Assembly: GCA_963837325.1 (NCBI GenBank)
Contig: CAWIMV010000001.1
Location: forward strand, 2,294,001-2,358,000
Origin: CAVQKZ01 sp963837325
GTDB lineage: Bacteria; Actinomycetota; Actinomycetes; Mycobacteriales; Jatrophihabitantaceae
DNA length: 64,000 nt
Reading direction: 5' to 3'
The position numbers and the translations under genes are program-made. Shown here one piece after another: positions 1 through 8,733 of the stretch (positions are counted from its first letter, which is position 1; every line of letters begins with the position of its first letter). The notes beneath the pieces were generated by a model. The model made no database searches. It worked only from the letters and a program-made list of their open reading frames with translations, and was not told the origin of the DNA.

Positions 1-2296
1 AGTCGCTGTTGACGGAGATGTAGGCCGCGAGGTTGGGCGAGTTGTTCACGGTCATCGGCGTCGTCAGCTGGAATTCTGGTGTCGCACTCGTGCCGAGCGG
101 CGGATTGGCCAGCACGTAGTACGGCGGCTGATCGCCCGCGTTCGCGAAGGGGTCGGCCGGGACCGTCCACTTGTCGGCGACGTTGTAGAACCGCACCGGG
201 TCATCGACGTGGTATTGCTCGAGCAGCGAACGCTGCACGTCGAACAGGTCCTGGGGATAGCGAATGTGGTCGCGAATCTCCTTCGGCATCTTGGAGCCGG
301 GTTCGATCACTCCCGGGAAAACCTTCTCCCACGTCTTGAGGACCGGATCGCTGTTGTCCCACTGGTAGAGCTTCACCGTGCCGTCGTACGCATCGACGGT
401 CGCCTTGACCGAGTTTCGGATGTAGTTGATCTGGGTGTTGGCCTGGTCCTTGCTGATCGAGGTACCGGTGAGATCCGACAGGGATCGCCGTTCGGAGTAC
501 GGGTAGTTCGCCATCGTCGTGTACGCATCGACGATCCAGACGATGCGGCCGTTCACCACTGCGGGATAGGGATCACCGTCGGCCGTCAGGAACGGTGCGA
601 CCTTCTCCACCCGTTGCTTCGGGTCTCGATTGAAAATGATCTTCGCGCCGGAGGAACTGACCGCGTTGTTGAGCAGGAAGTTCGTCTGCTTGAAATGGGT
701 CGCGAACGCGAGCCGGTTGATGAAGTTGCCCAGCGACACGCCACCCTTGCCGGTATAGGTCGTTCGCGAGTCGGCGCCGTCGTACTCCCGTTGCGAGCCT
801 TTGGCCCCGACGATCGCGTAGTCGTTCATCAGTTCGCCGTAGTAGACCTGCGGGACAGTCAGGTCCAGGGGTCCGGTCGGCGGGATGTCGCCCTCGGTGT
901 AGTCCTGGGTCTTGCCGTTGGTGACGTCCTTGTCGGCCTCGGCCGCGACGAAGCCGAAGCCGTGCGTATAGAACGTGTGCGAGTTGATCCAGTTGCCCTG
1001 CGATCCCTTGAGGTTGGCCGGGACAAGTTCGCGCACGCCGACCACGTAGTCGTGCTCGACGCCGTCTGCGGTTTGGTAGCGGTCCATGTCGAGATTGGGC
1101 GCGAACCCGTACGGTGCCCTGATCCGCTGCGCGTTGGTAACTGTCGGCGACACGACGTTCGGGTCGAGGATGCGGATGTTGTCGACGGTGGTGTCCGTGG
1201 GCTTGATCGCGGAGTCCGCCGGACTGGACGTCGCGGCGTAGTCCTTGTAGGTCACCGTGCCGTTCGGTGTCTTGGGCGTGTTGGTGACGATGCCGTACGC
1301 CTGCCGCGTCGCCTTGATGTTGCGGCCGATGTAGGGCGCTTCCTTGGTGCTCGCGTTCGGCTTCACCGACACCTGCTGCACGATGGCCGGGTAGATACCG
1401 CTGATCAGGATGCTCAGGATCAGCAGCACACCGAAACCGATTCCGGGCAGCAACGCGCTGCGCAGCCACATGCTCGCGAGTACGCCGAGTGCGATCAGGA
1501 TCGCGATCCAGAACAGGATCGTCTTCGACTGCAACGACGCATGCACGTCGGTGTAGGAAGCTCCCGTGAACTTGCTGCGCGAAGAGAACACCAGGCCGTA
1601 CCGATCCAGCCAGTACGCAACCGCCTTCAAGGAGACGAAGACGAAGACGAGGATGGTCAGGTGGCGCCGGGCCGAAAGCGTGATCTTCGGACCGGGGGTT
1701 TGCAGCCGGATCGCGCCCGAGAGGTAGTGGACGCCGATCGAGAGGATCAGCGCGAACAGGATCGCGGTGAACCCGAAGCCCAGCATCAACCGGTACGCCG
1801 GGTAGTCCCAGGCGAAGAATGAGATGTCGCGGTGGAATTGCGGATCCTTCTGCCCGAACGTCGTCCCGTTGAGCCACAGTTGCCAGGTGCGCCAGTGGCC
1901 CTGCGCCGACAAGCCGGACGCCAGCAGGGCGATCGCGACGATCGCGCCGAGGATCAGCCGCTTACGCGGCTCGATCATCACCCGGTAGCGCTCGAGGTTC
2001 TGCTGCTCGGCCGACATCGGCCGAAACGGCGGCCGCAACAGATAGGCCACGACGAGGTTTCCGCCGATGATCAATGCCATCAGCAGGCCGAAGATGAGGA
2101 ACAGGATGATCTTGGTCCACAGCACCGTCCGGTAAACCTGGCGGTAGCCGAGCTCGCCGAACCACAACCAATTCACAAAGATGCCGGTGAGCGAGGTGAG
2201 CACGATGAGCGCAACGATGAGAATCCCCACTACCGCGAGGACGATCTTCCATCGGCGCGACAGGGCCAGGCTCGGAATCGGCGGCCGCATGGCCAC
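1..2296 (-). CDS. UPF0182 family membrane protein (C-terminus cut by window edge)
   Basis: A large integral membrane protein of unknown function; the family is usually 900-1000 residues, of which about 765 are visible. The reading frame runs off the left edge. The GTG start at 2296 is preceded by GAGGAG at 7-nt spacing; an in-frame ATG lies two codons later. The N-terminus has a basic stretch followed by a hydrophobic helix (about residues 15-37), then FVNWLWFGELGYRQVY, which is characteristic of the family, and more hydrophobic helices over roughly the first 330 residues. A long extracytoplasmic-looking region follows, ending near the edge with MTVNNSPNLAAYISVNSD, another family signature. 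It is divergent from the PPA1309-like gene, as in the mycobacterial Rv3193c neighbourhood. The family assignment is secure; no biochemical role is established. Confidence 0.93.
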   Translation of the reverse strand, partial: MAMRPPIPSLALSRRWKIVLAVVGILIVALIVLTSLTGIFVNWLWFGELGYRQVYRTVLWTKIILFLIFGLLMALIIGGNLVVAYLLRPPFRPMSAEQQNLERYRVMIEPRKRLILGAIVAIALLASGLSAQGHWRTWQLWLNGTTFGQKDPQFHRDISFFAWDYPAYRLMLGFGFTAILFALILSIGVHYLSGAIRLQTPGPKITLSARRHLTILVFVFVSLKAVAYWLDRYGLVFSSRSKFTGASYTDVHASLQSKTILFWIAILIALGVLASMWLRSALLPGIGFGVLLILSILISGIYPAIVQQVSVKPNASTKEAPYIGRNIKATRQAYGIVTNTPKTPNGTVTYKDYAATSSPADSAIKPTDTTVDNIRILDPNVVSPTVTNAQRIRAPYGFAPNLDMDRYQTADGVEHDYVVGVRELVPANLKGSQGNWINSHTFYTHGFGFVAAEADKDVTNGKTQDYTEGDIPPTGPLDLTVPQVYYGELMNDYAIVGAKGSQREYDGADSRTTYTGKGGVSLGNFINRLAFATHFKQTNFLLNNAVSSSGAKIIFNRDPKQRVEKVAPFLTADGDPYPAVVNGRIVWIVDAYTTMANYPYSERRSLSDLTGTSISKDQANTQINYIRNSVKATVDAYDGTVKLYQWDNSDPVLKTWEKVFPGVIEPGSKMPKEIRDHIRYPQDLFDVQRSLLEQYHVDDPVRFYNVADKWTVPADPFANAGDQPPYYVLANPPLGTSATPEFQLTTPMTVNNSPNLAAYISVNSD

Positions 2297-2397
2297 GGGG
2301 CAGCTCCTCGACGCGGGACAGTCAGCTCTGGGCACAACGTACCGGGCCCGCTCGGGGTTCCGGGGCAGCGACGACACCGGTGCGGCACGATGTGAGC

Positions 2398-2904
2398 GTG
2401 ACCGCGCCCGCCTTCCTGGAATCCGCCGCCGCAGAGATCGAGGCGCACGTGGGCGGATCCGGTTGGGACCAGCCGCCGATGTTGTTCGCACTGGTGCGGG
2501 CCGGGCAGTTCGCTGCGGACGAGCCGGAGGCCGCGGCCCGGCTGGGGTTGACCGACGCAGCGAGCGAGGCACTCACACCGATCGAGCAGGAGGGCTTGCC
2601 GGAGGGTCCGCTGGACGAGACGCTCGCGCACATCGCCTGGCCGGACTCGGTCGCCGGCTGCGCGCTGAGCCAAGAGATCGTCTTGCTACCGCCGGGCGTC
2701 GAGGGCGAGGTGGGCGACGACCCCGTCACCGCTGCCAACCATCCGGAGCGGCGCGAAGCCCGGCTCGTGGTGGCTGTCCTGCGCGATCAGACGAGCGCGG
2801 CCGTGCTTCGGTTACGCGGCACGGACGGCAGCGATGATGACCTGCTCACCGGGCCTGATCTCGCGCCGAACCTCGTCGAGGCCCTGTTGGCGACGTTGGC
2901 CTGA
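2398..2904 (+). CDS. PPA1309 family protein
   Basis: A 168-residue soluble acidic protein of a conserved actinobacterial family with no known function. The visible signature is an N-terminal helix followed by GWDQPPMLFALV, then an EGLPEGPLDETLAHIAWPD segment, the pattern of the PPA1309 family. No catalytic motif is obvious. In-frame GTG codons also lie at 2380 and 2392; I prefer 2398 because relatives begin shortly before the ESAAAEIEAHV helix, and none of the three has a convincing ribosome site. It diverges from the UPF0182 gene across about 100 bp and converges on the PDZ protease gene 4 bp away. Conserved linkage suggests a shared envelope-related role, which is inference only. Confidence 0.85.
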   Translation: MTAPAFLESAAAEIEAHVGGSGWDQPPMLFALVRAGQFAADEPEAAARLGLTDAASEALTPIEQEGLPEGPLDETLAHIAWPDSVAGCALSQEIVLLPPGVEGEVGDDPVTAANHPERREARLVVAVLRDQTSAAVLRLRGTDGSDDDLLTGPDLAPNLVEALLATLA

Positions 2905-2908
2905 GCGC

Positions 2909-3940
2909 TCAGCAGTGCGGGACGTTTCGGTGCTGCTGCAGGGCCAGCAGGTCCTGCACGGCCGAGTGCAAGGTGCCGACCTTCACAACCTGCAGTCCCT
3001 TGGGTATCGCACCGCGCACATCGCTGCAGTTGCCCGCCGGGGCGAGAAAGACCGACGCGCCCTTGTGCCGTGCGGCGATCATCTTCAGCGCGATGCCACC
3101 GATCGGGCCGACGACTCCGGTGGCAGTGATCGTTCCCGTGCCGGCGATGAACATGCCTTTGGTCAGGTCCCGCGTACCGACTTTGTCCATGATGCCAAGG
3201 GCAAACATCAGGCCTGCTGATGGCCCGCCGATCTCGTTCCCCAGCCCGAGGTCGACCTCGAACGGGGCCAGGCAGGTCTTCGAGACGACGATTCCGAGCC
3301 GGGCCCCCTTCGCGCCTTTCGGTGGCGCGGTGAGCTTCACCTTCACGGCGACGGGCTTCTTGTTGCGCACCACCGCCACGGTCACCGTGGTGCCGGGCTG
3401 CTGGGCCTGCAGGACGGCCGTGATCTTCTCGCTCGAGTCGATCGGTTTGCCGCTCAGAGTGCGCAGTTGATCGCCGGGGCGCAGCCGGTCATGCGCCGGG
3501 CCCTTGGCATCAACGCTGATGACCCCAAACCCCTGCGGATAACCGAGTTCGCAGAAAGCGGCCGACGTGGCGCTGTCCTGCGACTGGGCGAAATCCGCGG
3601 TGTTCTGCTGGTCGACCTGTTGCTGGCTCTTGCCGGGCGGGTAGATCGAGGATTTCGGCACGACCACCTCGTCGTGCAGCAACCACCCGTCGAGCGCGGC
3701 GAACGCAGTGAGCGGCTGGGTCGACACGTTGACGGTCGTCAGATTGAGGTGACCGCTGGTTGCTTTCGGCTTCGTCCCGTTGATCACGATGATCGAGTGG
3801 CCGGCCTCATCGGTTCCCAGCGTGTTGTACGTAGGCCCCGGCGACAGGATGACGTACGGCACCGGCATGGTGAGCGCCAGCACGAACAGCACCAGGAAGA
3901 GGACTCCCCCAACCAGCAGGGTGCGAACGCGTCGACTCAC
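2909..3940 (-). CDS. YlbL-type PDZ-domain serine protease (S16/Lon-like)
   Basis: A membrane-anchored serine protease of 343 residues. One transmembrane segment lies near residues 8-28, a PDZ domain spans about 125-205, and a Lon-type proteolytic domain occupies the C-terminal 130 residues. The catalytic dyad is visible: Ser241 in GGPSAGLMF and Lys286 in GGIALKMIAA. The active domain should face outside the cytoplasm given the N-terminal anchor. The start is GTG. It is the counterpart of mycobacterial Rv3194c and of B. subtilis YlbL. Physiological substrates are unknown. It converges on the PPA1309-like gene and lies 9 bp downstream of a small membrane protein gene on the same strand, so the two may be cotranscribed. 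Confidence 0.93.
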   Translation of the reverse strand: MSRRVRTLLVGGVLFLVLFVLALTMPVPYVILSPGPTYNTLGTDEAGHSIIVINGTKPKATSGHLNLTTVNVSTQPLTAFAALDGWLLHDEVVVPKSSIYPPGKSQQQVDQQNTADFAQSQDSATSAAFCELGYPQGFGVISVDAKGPAHDRLRPGDQLRTLSGKPIDSSEKITAVLQAQQPGTTVTVAVVRNKKPVAVKVKLTAPPKGAKGARLGIVVSKTCLAPFEVDLGLGNEIGGPSAGLMFALGIMDKVGTRDLTKGMFIAGTGTITATGVVGPIGGIALKMIAARHKGASVFLAPAGNCSDVRGAIPKGLQVVKVGTLHSAVQDLLALQQHRNVPHC

Positions 3941-3949
3941 TCCGGCACC

Positions 3950-4183
3950 CTATCTGCCGCTCCCGTGCCTGCTCTGCGTCGCGAGTCCGGCCGGCTTGGG
4001 CGACGGAGCGGGAGCCAGGTGCTCGCTGCCGGCCGCTACGGCCAGGGCGTCCAGATAGGCGCGATGAGCCTGCATGGCTTCGCGTACGGTGGGCGCCCGC
4101 CGGGGCCGCCCGCGCCACCAGGCCCACAGCGCAGCGAGCGCGGTGACAACGATCGGCACCGCCAGCCACACCGCCCAAGCCAT
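3950..4183 (-). CDS. Small membrane protein, unknown function
   Basis: A 77-residue protein with one hydrophobic helix directly after the start (AWAVWLAVPIVVTALAALWAW), a basic stop-transfer segment (RGRPRRAP), then a short helical cytoplasmic tail containing HRAYLDALAVAA. I chose the ATG immediately before the helix; an upstream in-frame start at 4249 adds 22 residues without hydrophobic or conserved character. The ribosome site is weak. It sits just upstream of the YlbL-type protease on the same strand, with a 9-bp gap, and diverges from the zincin-like gene. Similar one-helix proteins occur at this position in other actinobacteria, so I think it is real, but the function is unknown. Confidence 0.65.
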   Translation of the reverse strand: MAWAVWLAVPIVVTALAALWAWWRGRPRRAPTVREAMQAHRAYLDALAVAAGSEHLAPAPSPKPAGLATQSRHGSGR

Positions 4184-4279
4184 GCTCGCGACGCTACTGG
4201 CGTTGGTGCGTTCGCCGTCGGCGCAACGCTGGCCGGGAACAATGCGCACGCATCAGTCGTCGCTACTACCGTGGCAGAC

Positions 4280-5563
4280 ATGACTAGTGGCGGCGGCAAT
4301 CTCCCGTTCGGATTCGGCAGCGGCTCGGGCGGGGCTGGTGGCGGCGACGACCTGACCGGCGCCATGCCGTTGTTCGCGGAACTGCAGAAGCTGATGTCGT
4401 GGTCGGGCGGCCCGGTCAACTGGGACCTTGCCCGCCAACTCGCGGTCTCGACGCTGGGCGGCGCCCAGCAACCGGTCACCGACGCCGAGCGGGCTGCGGT
4501 CGCCGAGGCGATCCGGCTGGCCGACCTCTGGCTGGATGAGGCCACCGACCTGCCGTCAGGGGTCACGTCGGTCGAGTCCTGGACGCGACTGGACTGGATC
4601 GAGAAGACCCTGCCGGTATGGGCCGCGCTGTGCGAGCCGGTGGCGGCCCGGGTCGTGGCGGCCATGTCCTCGGCGATTCCCGCCGAGCAACTGGCCGAGA
4701 TGGGCTCGGGAAACCCGCTCGCCGGGATCATGAGCCAGGTCGGCGGCCTGATGTTCGGGGCCCAGGTCGGGCAGGGCCTCGGCGGCCTGGCCCAAGAGGT
4801 CGTGGCGTCCACGGACATCGGCGTGCCTTTGGGCCCAACCGGCGTCGCGGCGCTGATCCCGCAGAACGTCGCCGCCTTCGGCGCCGGCCTGGAACGGCCG
4901 GACGAGGAGGTACGGCTCTACCTCGCACTCCGCGAGGCGGCTCACCAACGGCTGTTCGGCCACGTGCCGTGGCTCCGGCAGCGGTTGCTCGACACGGTCG
5001 AGGCCTACTCGCGAGGCATCAGCGTTGACATGTCGGCGATCGAGCGGGCGATGAGCGAGGTCGACCCGGCCAATCCCGAGAGCGTGCAGAACGCATTGAC
5101 GGGCGGACTGTTCGCGCCCGAAGAAACTCCCGAGCAACAGGCGGCGCTGCGCCGGCTGGAAACCTTGCTCGCGCTCATCGAAGGCTGGGTCGACGCCGTG
5201 GTCGCTGCAGCCACGGCCGAGCGCATGCCTGGCGCGGAGGCGCTTCGTGAGGCGTCGCGGCGCCGGCGGGCGACCGGCGGTCCGGCCGAGCAGACCTTCG
5301 CCACCCTGGTCGGGCTGGAGTTGCGGCCCCGGCGCCTACGCGAGGCGGCCGCGCTGTGGTGGAGCGTTACCGAGAAACACGGCGTCACCGGTCGCGACGC
5401 GATCTGGTCGCATCCGGATCTACTGCCCACCGCCGACGACCTCGACGACCCGCTCGGTTTCGCCGATGCCTCCGGCGCACACCAACTCACCGGCTTCGAG
5501 GACCCGCCCCCAGCGGAAGCCGACCCGACGGCGATCGATCCCGACCAGCCGCCCCCGTCATAG
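4280..5563 (+). CDS. Zincin-like protein, COG5282 family
   Basis: A 427-residue protein of the actinobacterial COG5282 family, annotated as zinc-dependent metalloprotease or putative hydrolase. It starts with a Gly-rich low-complexity leader (about residues 1-28) and then has the family core. Signatures include LREAAHQRLFGHVPWL, ALIEGWVDAVV, the basic RRRRATGGPAEQTFATLVGL block, and IWSHPDLLPTADDLDDP near the C-terminus. A classical HExxH motif is not obvious, so protease activity is a family-level prediction. ATG 4280 was chosen over the in-frame GTG 4271 because the Gly-rich leader follows it directly. The last 6 bp overlap the convergent YgjP-type gene. It corresponds to Rv3195. Confidence 0.88.
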   Translation: MTSGGGNLPFGFGSGSGGAGGGDDLTGAMPLFAELQKLMSWSGGPVNWDLARQLAVSTLGGAQQPVTDAERAAVAEAIRLADLWLDEATDLPSGVTSVESWTRLDWIEKTLPVWAALCEPVAARVVAAMSSAIPAEQLAEMGSGNPLAGIMSQVGGLMFGAQVGQGLGGLAQEVVASTDIGVPLGPTGVAALIPQNVAAFGAGLERPDEEVRLYLALREAAHQRLFGHVPWLRQRLLDTVEAYSRGISVDMSAIERAMSEVDPANPESVQNALTGGLFAPEETPEQQAALRRLETLLALIEGWVDAVVAAATAERMPGAEALREASRRRRATGGPAEQTFATLVGLELRPRRLREAAALWWSVTEKHGVTGRDAIWSHPDLLPTADDLDDPLGFADASGAHQLTGFEDPPPAEADPTAIDPDQPPPS

Positions 5564-6112
5564 CCGGCTCGGCGGATCCAGGTCACCGGCGAGGTCGTCG
5601 GCGATCTGCAGATTCGCGGCTGCACTGACCCCGTCGAGGTAGCCGCGGGCCCGCTCGGTGCGCGGAAAGCGTTCGACCAGAGACCAGAAGTCGGCGTTGT
5701 GCCCGGCCACCAGCAAGTGGGCGAGCTCGTGCAGCAACACGTAGTCCTGCACCCACGCCGGCATCTCGCGCAACTTCTGCGACAGCCGGATGGTGCGATC
5801 GATCGGCGTGCACGACGCCCACCTGGTGCGCATCGAGCCGACCCAACGCACGCTGGCCGGATCGGCCCGGTTGTCGAGGTACTGGGCTGACAGGGTGCGG
5901 GCCCGCCGCATGAGCGCGGCATCGGTTCCCGCCCGCCGCTTGAGCGGACGCTGGCCGGTATCCAGCCGAGCCACCATCTTGGCGACCCACTGTGCTTCCT
6001 CGGCGCGGGTGAAGCGCGCCGGAATCATGACCACAATGCGCTGGCCCTCGCGGTAGGCCGACACGGTCCGACGCCGCCGGGCGCTGCGTCGGACCTCGAC
6101 CTGAACCGGCAT
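5558..6112 (-). CDS. YgjP-like (DUF45) metal-dependent hydrolase
   Basis: A predicted zinc metallopeptidase of the YgjP/WLM type, about 184 residues. The N-terminus carries the VRRSARRRRTVSAY beta-strand region. The middle has WGSMRTRWASCT-like features (seen as VGSMRTRWASCTPIDRTIRL). The metal site is HELAH at about residues 128-132, with a third His in the downstream GHNADFW segment. This is the standard order for the family. ATG 6112 is preferred over GTG 6121, three codons upstream. It is divergent from the ThiF-like gene across a 250-bp gap containing many DnaA boxes, and overlaps the convergent COG5282 gene by 6 bp. The substrate is unknown. Confidence 0.88.
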   Translation of the reverse strand: MPVQVEVRRSARRRRTVSAYREGQRIVVMIPARFTRAEEAQWVAKMVARLDTGQRPLKRRAGTDAALMRRARTLSAQYLDNRADPASVRWVGSMRTRWASCTPIDRTIRLSQKLREMPAWVQDYVLLHELAHLLVAGHNADFWSLVERFPRTERARGYLDGVSAAANLQIADDLAGDLDPPSRL

Positions 6113-6178
6113 GGCGCACACGGTAACCCGTCCCGCGGACAGATCTGCACACGGGAACCCCGATGCCGCGCACTTCGA

Positions 6179-6362
6179 GCCTCCACAGGCCCAGCAGGGA
6201 TTTCCACAGGCTTAGCTCCGGCGTTTCGGACACTGTCCACAACGTTATCCACAGGTGTGGACGCCAGCTTGAGGCCGAGGTTGAGGGTCCCGGGCGCCGA
6301 TTCGTCCGCGCAGCGCTGTGGATAACCGGCTCGCCTCGCCGCGGCCGTGCCACCGTGGACAG
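6179..6362. promoter_or_regulatory. Cluster of DnaA boxes in a divergent intergenic region
   Basis: Two perfect TTATCCACA boxes are present: 6245-6253 on the plus strand and 6317-6325 on the minus strand. A one-mismatch box ctgtccaca lies at 6233-6241. Weaker matches with two or three mismatches lie at 6179-6187, 6200-6208, 6256-6264 and 6354-6362. That gives about seven box-like sequences in 184 bp, in both orientations, in the gap between the YgjP-type and ThiF-like genes. No dnaA, dnaN, parA or rpmH gene is near, so this is not a standard oriC. It may bind DnaA for titration or control the divergent promoters. Confidence 0.6.
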
Positions 6363-7409
6363 ATGCCGCGCAGTGCTCCTTTCGACCTCGTCCTCAACCC
6401 CGCCGCCCGCCTCCTGTGGCGGGCCGAGGACGTCGTCCAACTCGAACTCGGAGCGCGCGCGGTGCTGGTCGAGGGGGTCGACGCGCTTACCGTGCGGCAG
6501 TTAGTCCGTGCGAGAACCTCCGGCGAGGCCGTGCCGTTGGAGCCGCCTGATGACGTCACCCGCCGTTCGCTGGGCAGCCTCACCGACGCCGGCTACCTGT
6601 GGCCCCGAAACCGCGCGGACCTCGAGCTCGGCGGCGACGCGCGGTTCGCGCCACCACGCCCGCGGCTGGCGGCCGACCTCGGCGCCCTCGCCGCGCGGCA
6701 TGGTGCGACTGCGGCCGAACTGCTCAACGCCCGCCGGCACTGCGCGGTCATGATCCAAGGTGCCGGACGGGTAGCCGCCCACGTGGCCGCCTTGCTCGCG
6801 GCCGCGGGTGTCGGTCGCGTTCACATGGTCGACGCGGACGACGTGCGACTGCACCAGGCCATGCCCGGAGGGGTGGGCCCGGGTGATGAGGGCCGGCGCT
6901 TCGTCGCCGCGGCGAGCGCGGCGGTGCAGCGGGCAGCGCCGGAAACCGAGATCAGTCAGCTGTCGATGGGCGAGCGACCCGACCTCGTGGTGCTCGCAGT
7001 TGACGAACCGATCGACCTCGACCGGCGCGACGCCCTGCACGCCCGCAACTGTGCCCACCTGGTGGTCCGGCTCAGCGTCGATCACGGGGCGGTCGGGCCT
7101 CTGGTCATCCCGGGTCTCACGAGCTGCCTGCGCTGCGCCGACCTGCATCGCCGAGACCGAGACCCGGCCTGGTCGGCACTGGCTGTGCAACTGACGGTCA
7201 CCCGCAGGTACGGCCAGGCCTCCGATGTCGGGTTGGCCACGGTCATTTCCGGGGTCACGGCTCTCCAGGCCCTGGCCTATCTCGACGGCGACGAGCCGGC
7301 CGCGGTCGAAGGCACGCTGGAGCTGCACCTGCCCGACTGGCGGATCCGGCGGCGCAGCTGGCCCGCGCACCCGGATTGCGATTGTGCGCGCCCCCCTGCT
7401 GCACAATGA
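6363..7409 (+). CDS. ThiF-like Rossmann-fold protein with Cys motifs
   Basis: A 348-residue protein related to the ThiF/E1 adenylyltransferase fold. Residues 1-120 form an unrecognised helical N-terminal region. A nucleotide-binding motif VMIQGAGRVAAH follows at about 129-140, with an acidic strand end at VHMVDADDV. A Cys pair at 255 and 258 (SCLRC) and a C-terminal pair at 339 and 341 (DCDC) could bind zinc, as in E1-like enzymes. The classical ThiF adenylation residues are not clearly conserved, so catalysis is uncertain. It is the counterpart of Rv3196. ATG 6363 has no ribosome site and sits just after a DnaA-box-like sequence. The ABC1 kinase gene starts 4 bp after its stop, so the two are probably cotranscribed. 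Confidence 0.8.
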   Translation: MPRSAPFDLVLNPAARLLWRAEDVVQLELGARAVLVEGVDALTVRQLVRARTSGEAVPLEPPDDVTRRSLGSLTDAGYLWPRNRADLELGGDARFAPPRPRLAADLGALAARHGATAAELLNARRHCAVMIQGAGRVAAHVAALLAAAGVGRVHMVDADDVRLHQAMPGGVGPGDEGRRFVAAASAAVQRAAPETEISQLSMGERPDLVVLAVDEPIDLDRRDALHARNCAHLVVRLSVDHGAVGPLVIPGLTSCLRCADLHRRDRDPAWSALAVQLTVTRRYGQASDVGLATVISGVTALQALAYLDGDEPAAVEGTLELHLPDWRIRRRSWPAHPDCDCARPPAAQ

Positions 7410-7413
7410 TCGA

Positions 7414-8733
7414 GTGAGCGACATTCCGCAGCGCCGAGTGGCCCGAACCGCGAAGCTCGCGTCGTTGCCGCTCGGGGTGGCGGGGCGGGCGACCGTGGGA
7501 CTCGGCCGGCGCATCAGCGGTCGCTCCGCCGACGAGGTCAACGCGCAGTTGCAGGCCCGCACCGCCGAGCAGCTGTTCACGGTGCTCGGCGAACTCAAGG
7601 GCGGGGCGATGAAGCTCGGGCAGGCGCTGTCGGTATTCGAAGCCGCGTTGCCCGAAGACACCGCCGCCCCCTACCGGGAGGCGCTCACCAAGCTGCAGGA
7701 AGCCGCGCCGCCGATGCCTACGACCACCGTGCACCGGGTACTGGACGAACAGTTCGGCCGGCGCTGGCCCGATCGGTTCGAATCCTTCGACGAGGTCCCC
7801 GCCGCCGCGGCCAGCATCGGGCAGGTGCACCGCGCCGTCTGGGCCGACGGCCGAGCGGTTGCCGTCAAACTGCAGTACCCCGGCGCCGGCCCGGCGCTGC
7901 TCGCCGACTTCACTCAGCTCTCGCGGATGGCCTGGCTGTTCGCCCGGGTGTCGCCGGGGCTCGAGGTCAAGCCACTCCTGGCCGAGCTCAAGCAGCGAGT
8001 GCTCGAGGAACTCGACTACGCACTCGAAGCCGACGCCCAGCGCAGATTCGCCGCGGCTTTCGCCGACGACCCTGACATCACGATCCCGCGCGTCGTCGCC
8101 AGCGCTCCGAAGGTCATCGTCACCGAATGGCTCGACGGAACCCCGCTGTCGCGGATCATCGCGACCGGCACTGTGGCGCAGCGTGACCGGGCCGGCTCGC
8201 TGCTCGCGCAGCTGCACTACTCCGCGCCGGCCCGCGCCGGGCTGTTGCACGGCGACCCGCATCCCGGCAACTTCCGGCTGCTGGACGACGGGCGACTCGG
8301 CGTCGTCGACTTCGGGGCGGTCGCCCGCCTGCCGGGTGGCTTCCCCGAACCGCTCGGCCGGTTGACCCGGCTGGCCCTCGAGGGAAATCGCGAGGGCGTC
8401 ATGCGCGAGATGCGTTCCGAGGGCTTCCTGCGCCCCGGCGTCGACGTCGACCCGCAACAGGTCATGGACTACCTCGGCCCGATCGTCGAGCCCCTGATGA
8501 CGCCGACCTTCACCTTCACCCGGGAATGGATGCGAATGCAGGCCAACCGCGTCACCGATCCGCGTAACGACGAGGCCCGGGTCGCCCGGCAGTTCAACCT
8601 CCCCCCTTCCTACCTGCTCATCCACCGCGTGACGCTCGGCTCTATCGGAGTGCTCTGCCAGCTCGGCGCGACCGCGCCGTACCGCGCGCTGGCCGAGCGC
8701 TGGCAGCCCGGTTTCGCGGCACCGGCAGCATGA
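7414..8733 (+). CDS. ABC1/UbiB (AarF) kinase-like protein
   Basis: A 439-residue atypical kinase-like protein of the UbiB/ADCK family; these bind ATP and act in isoprenoid or quinone metabolism or membrane-lipid processes. Signature motifs occur in order: KLGQAL near residue 67, ASIGQVH, the nucleotide-binding Lys in VAVKLQYP near 150, HGDPHPGNF near 279 as the catalytic-loop equivalent, and VVDFGAVARL near 297 as the metal-binding segment. GTG 7414 follows the ThiF-like stop by 4 bp. The 3' end overlaps the dehydrogenase start by 4 bp (ATGA), so the genes are translationally coupled. It corresponds to Rv3197. The physiological substrate is unknown. Confidence 0.92.
   Translation: MSDIPQRRVARTAKLASLPLGVAGRATVGLGRRISGRSADEVNAQLQARTAEQLFTVLGELKGGAMKLGQALSVFEAALPEDTAAPYREALTKLQEAAPPMPTTTVHRVLDEQFGRRWPDRFESFDEVPAAAASIGQVHRAVWADGRAVAVKLQYPGAGPALLADFTQLSRMAWLFARVSPGLEVKPLLAELKQRVLEELDYALEADAQRRFAAAFADDPDITIPRVVASAPKVIVTEWLDGTPLSRIIATGTVAQRDRAGSLLAQLHYSAPARAGLLHGDPHPGNFRLLDDGRLGVVDFGAVARLPGGFPEPLGRLTRLALEGNREGVMREMRSEGFLRPGVDVDPQQVMDYLGPIVEPLMTPTFTFTREWMRMQANRVTDPRNDEARVARQFNLPPSYLLIHRVTLGSIGVLCQLGATAPYRALAERWQPGFAAPAA

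Noticed and set aside
209..1822. Long plus-strand open frame of 537 codons
   Set aside because: It is antisense to the UPF0182 gene, with low-complexity Arg/Asp/Val-rich translation and no domain. Long shadow frames are normal at this GC content.
573..1877. Minus-strand frame of 434 codons inside the UPF0182 region
   Set aside because: It is in another frame of the same strand; its translation is Arg/Pro-rich and unlike a protein, while the UPF0182 frame shows conserved family motifs.
6179..6362. Chromosomal origin of replication
   Set aside because: It has DnaA boxes but lacks dnaA, dnaN, rpmH or parAB neighbours and a clear AT-rich unwinding region, so I call it a box cluster only.
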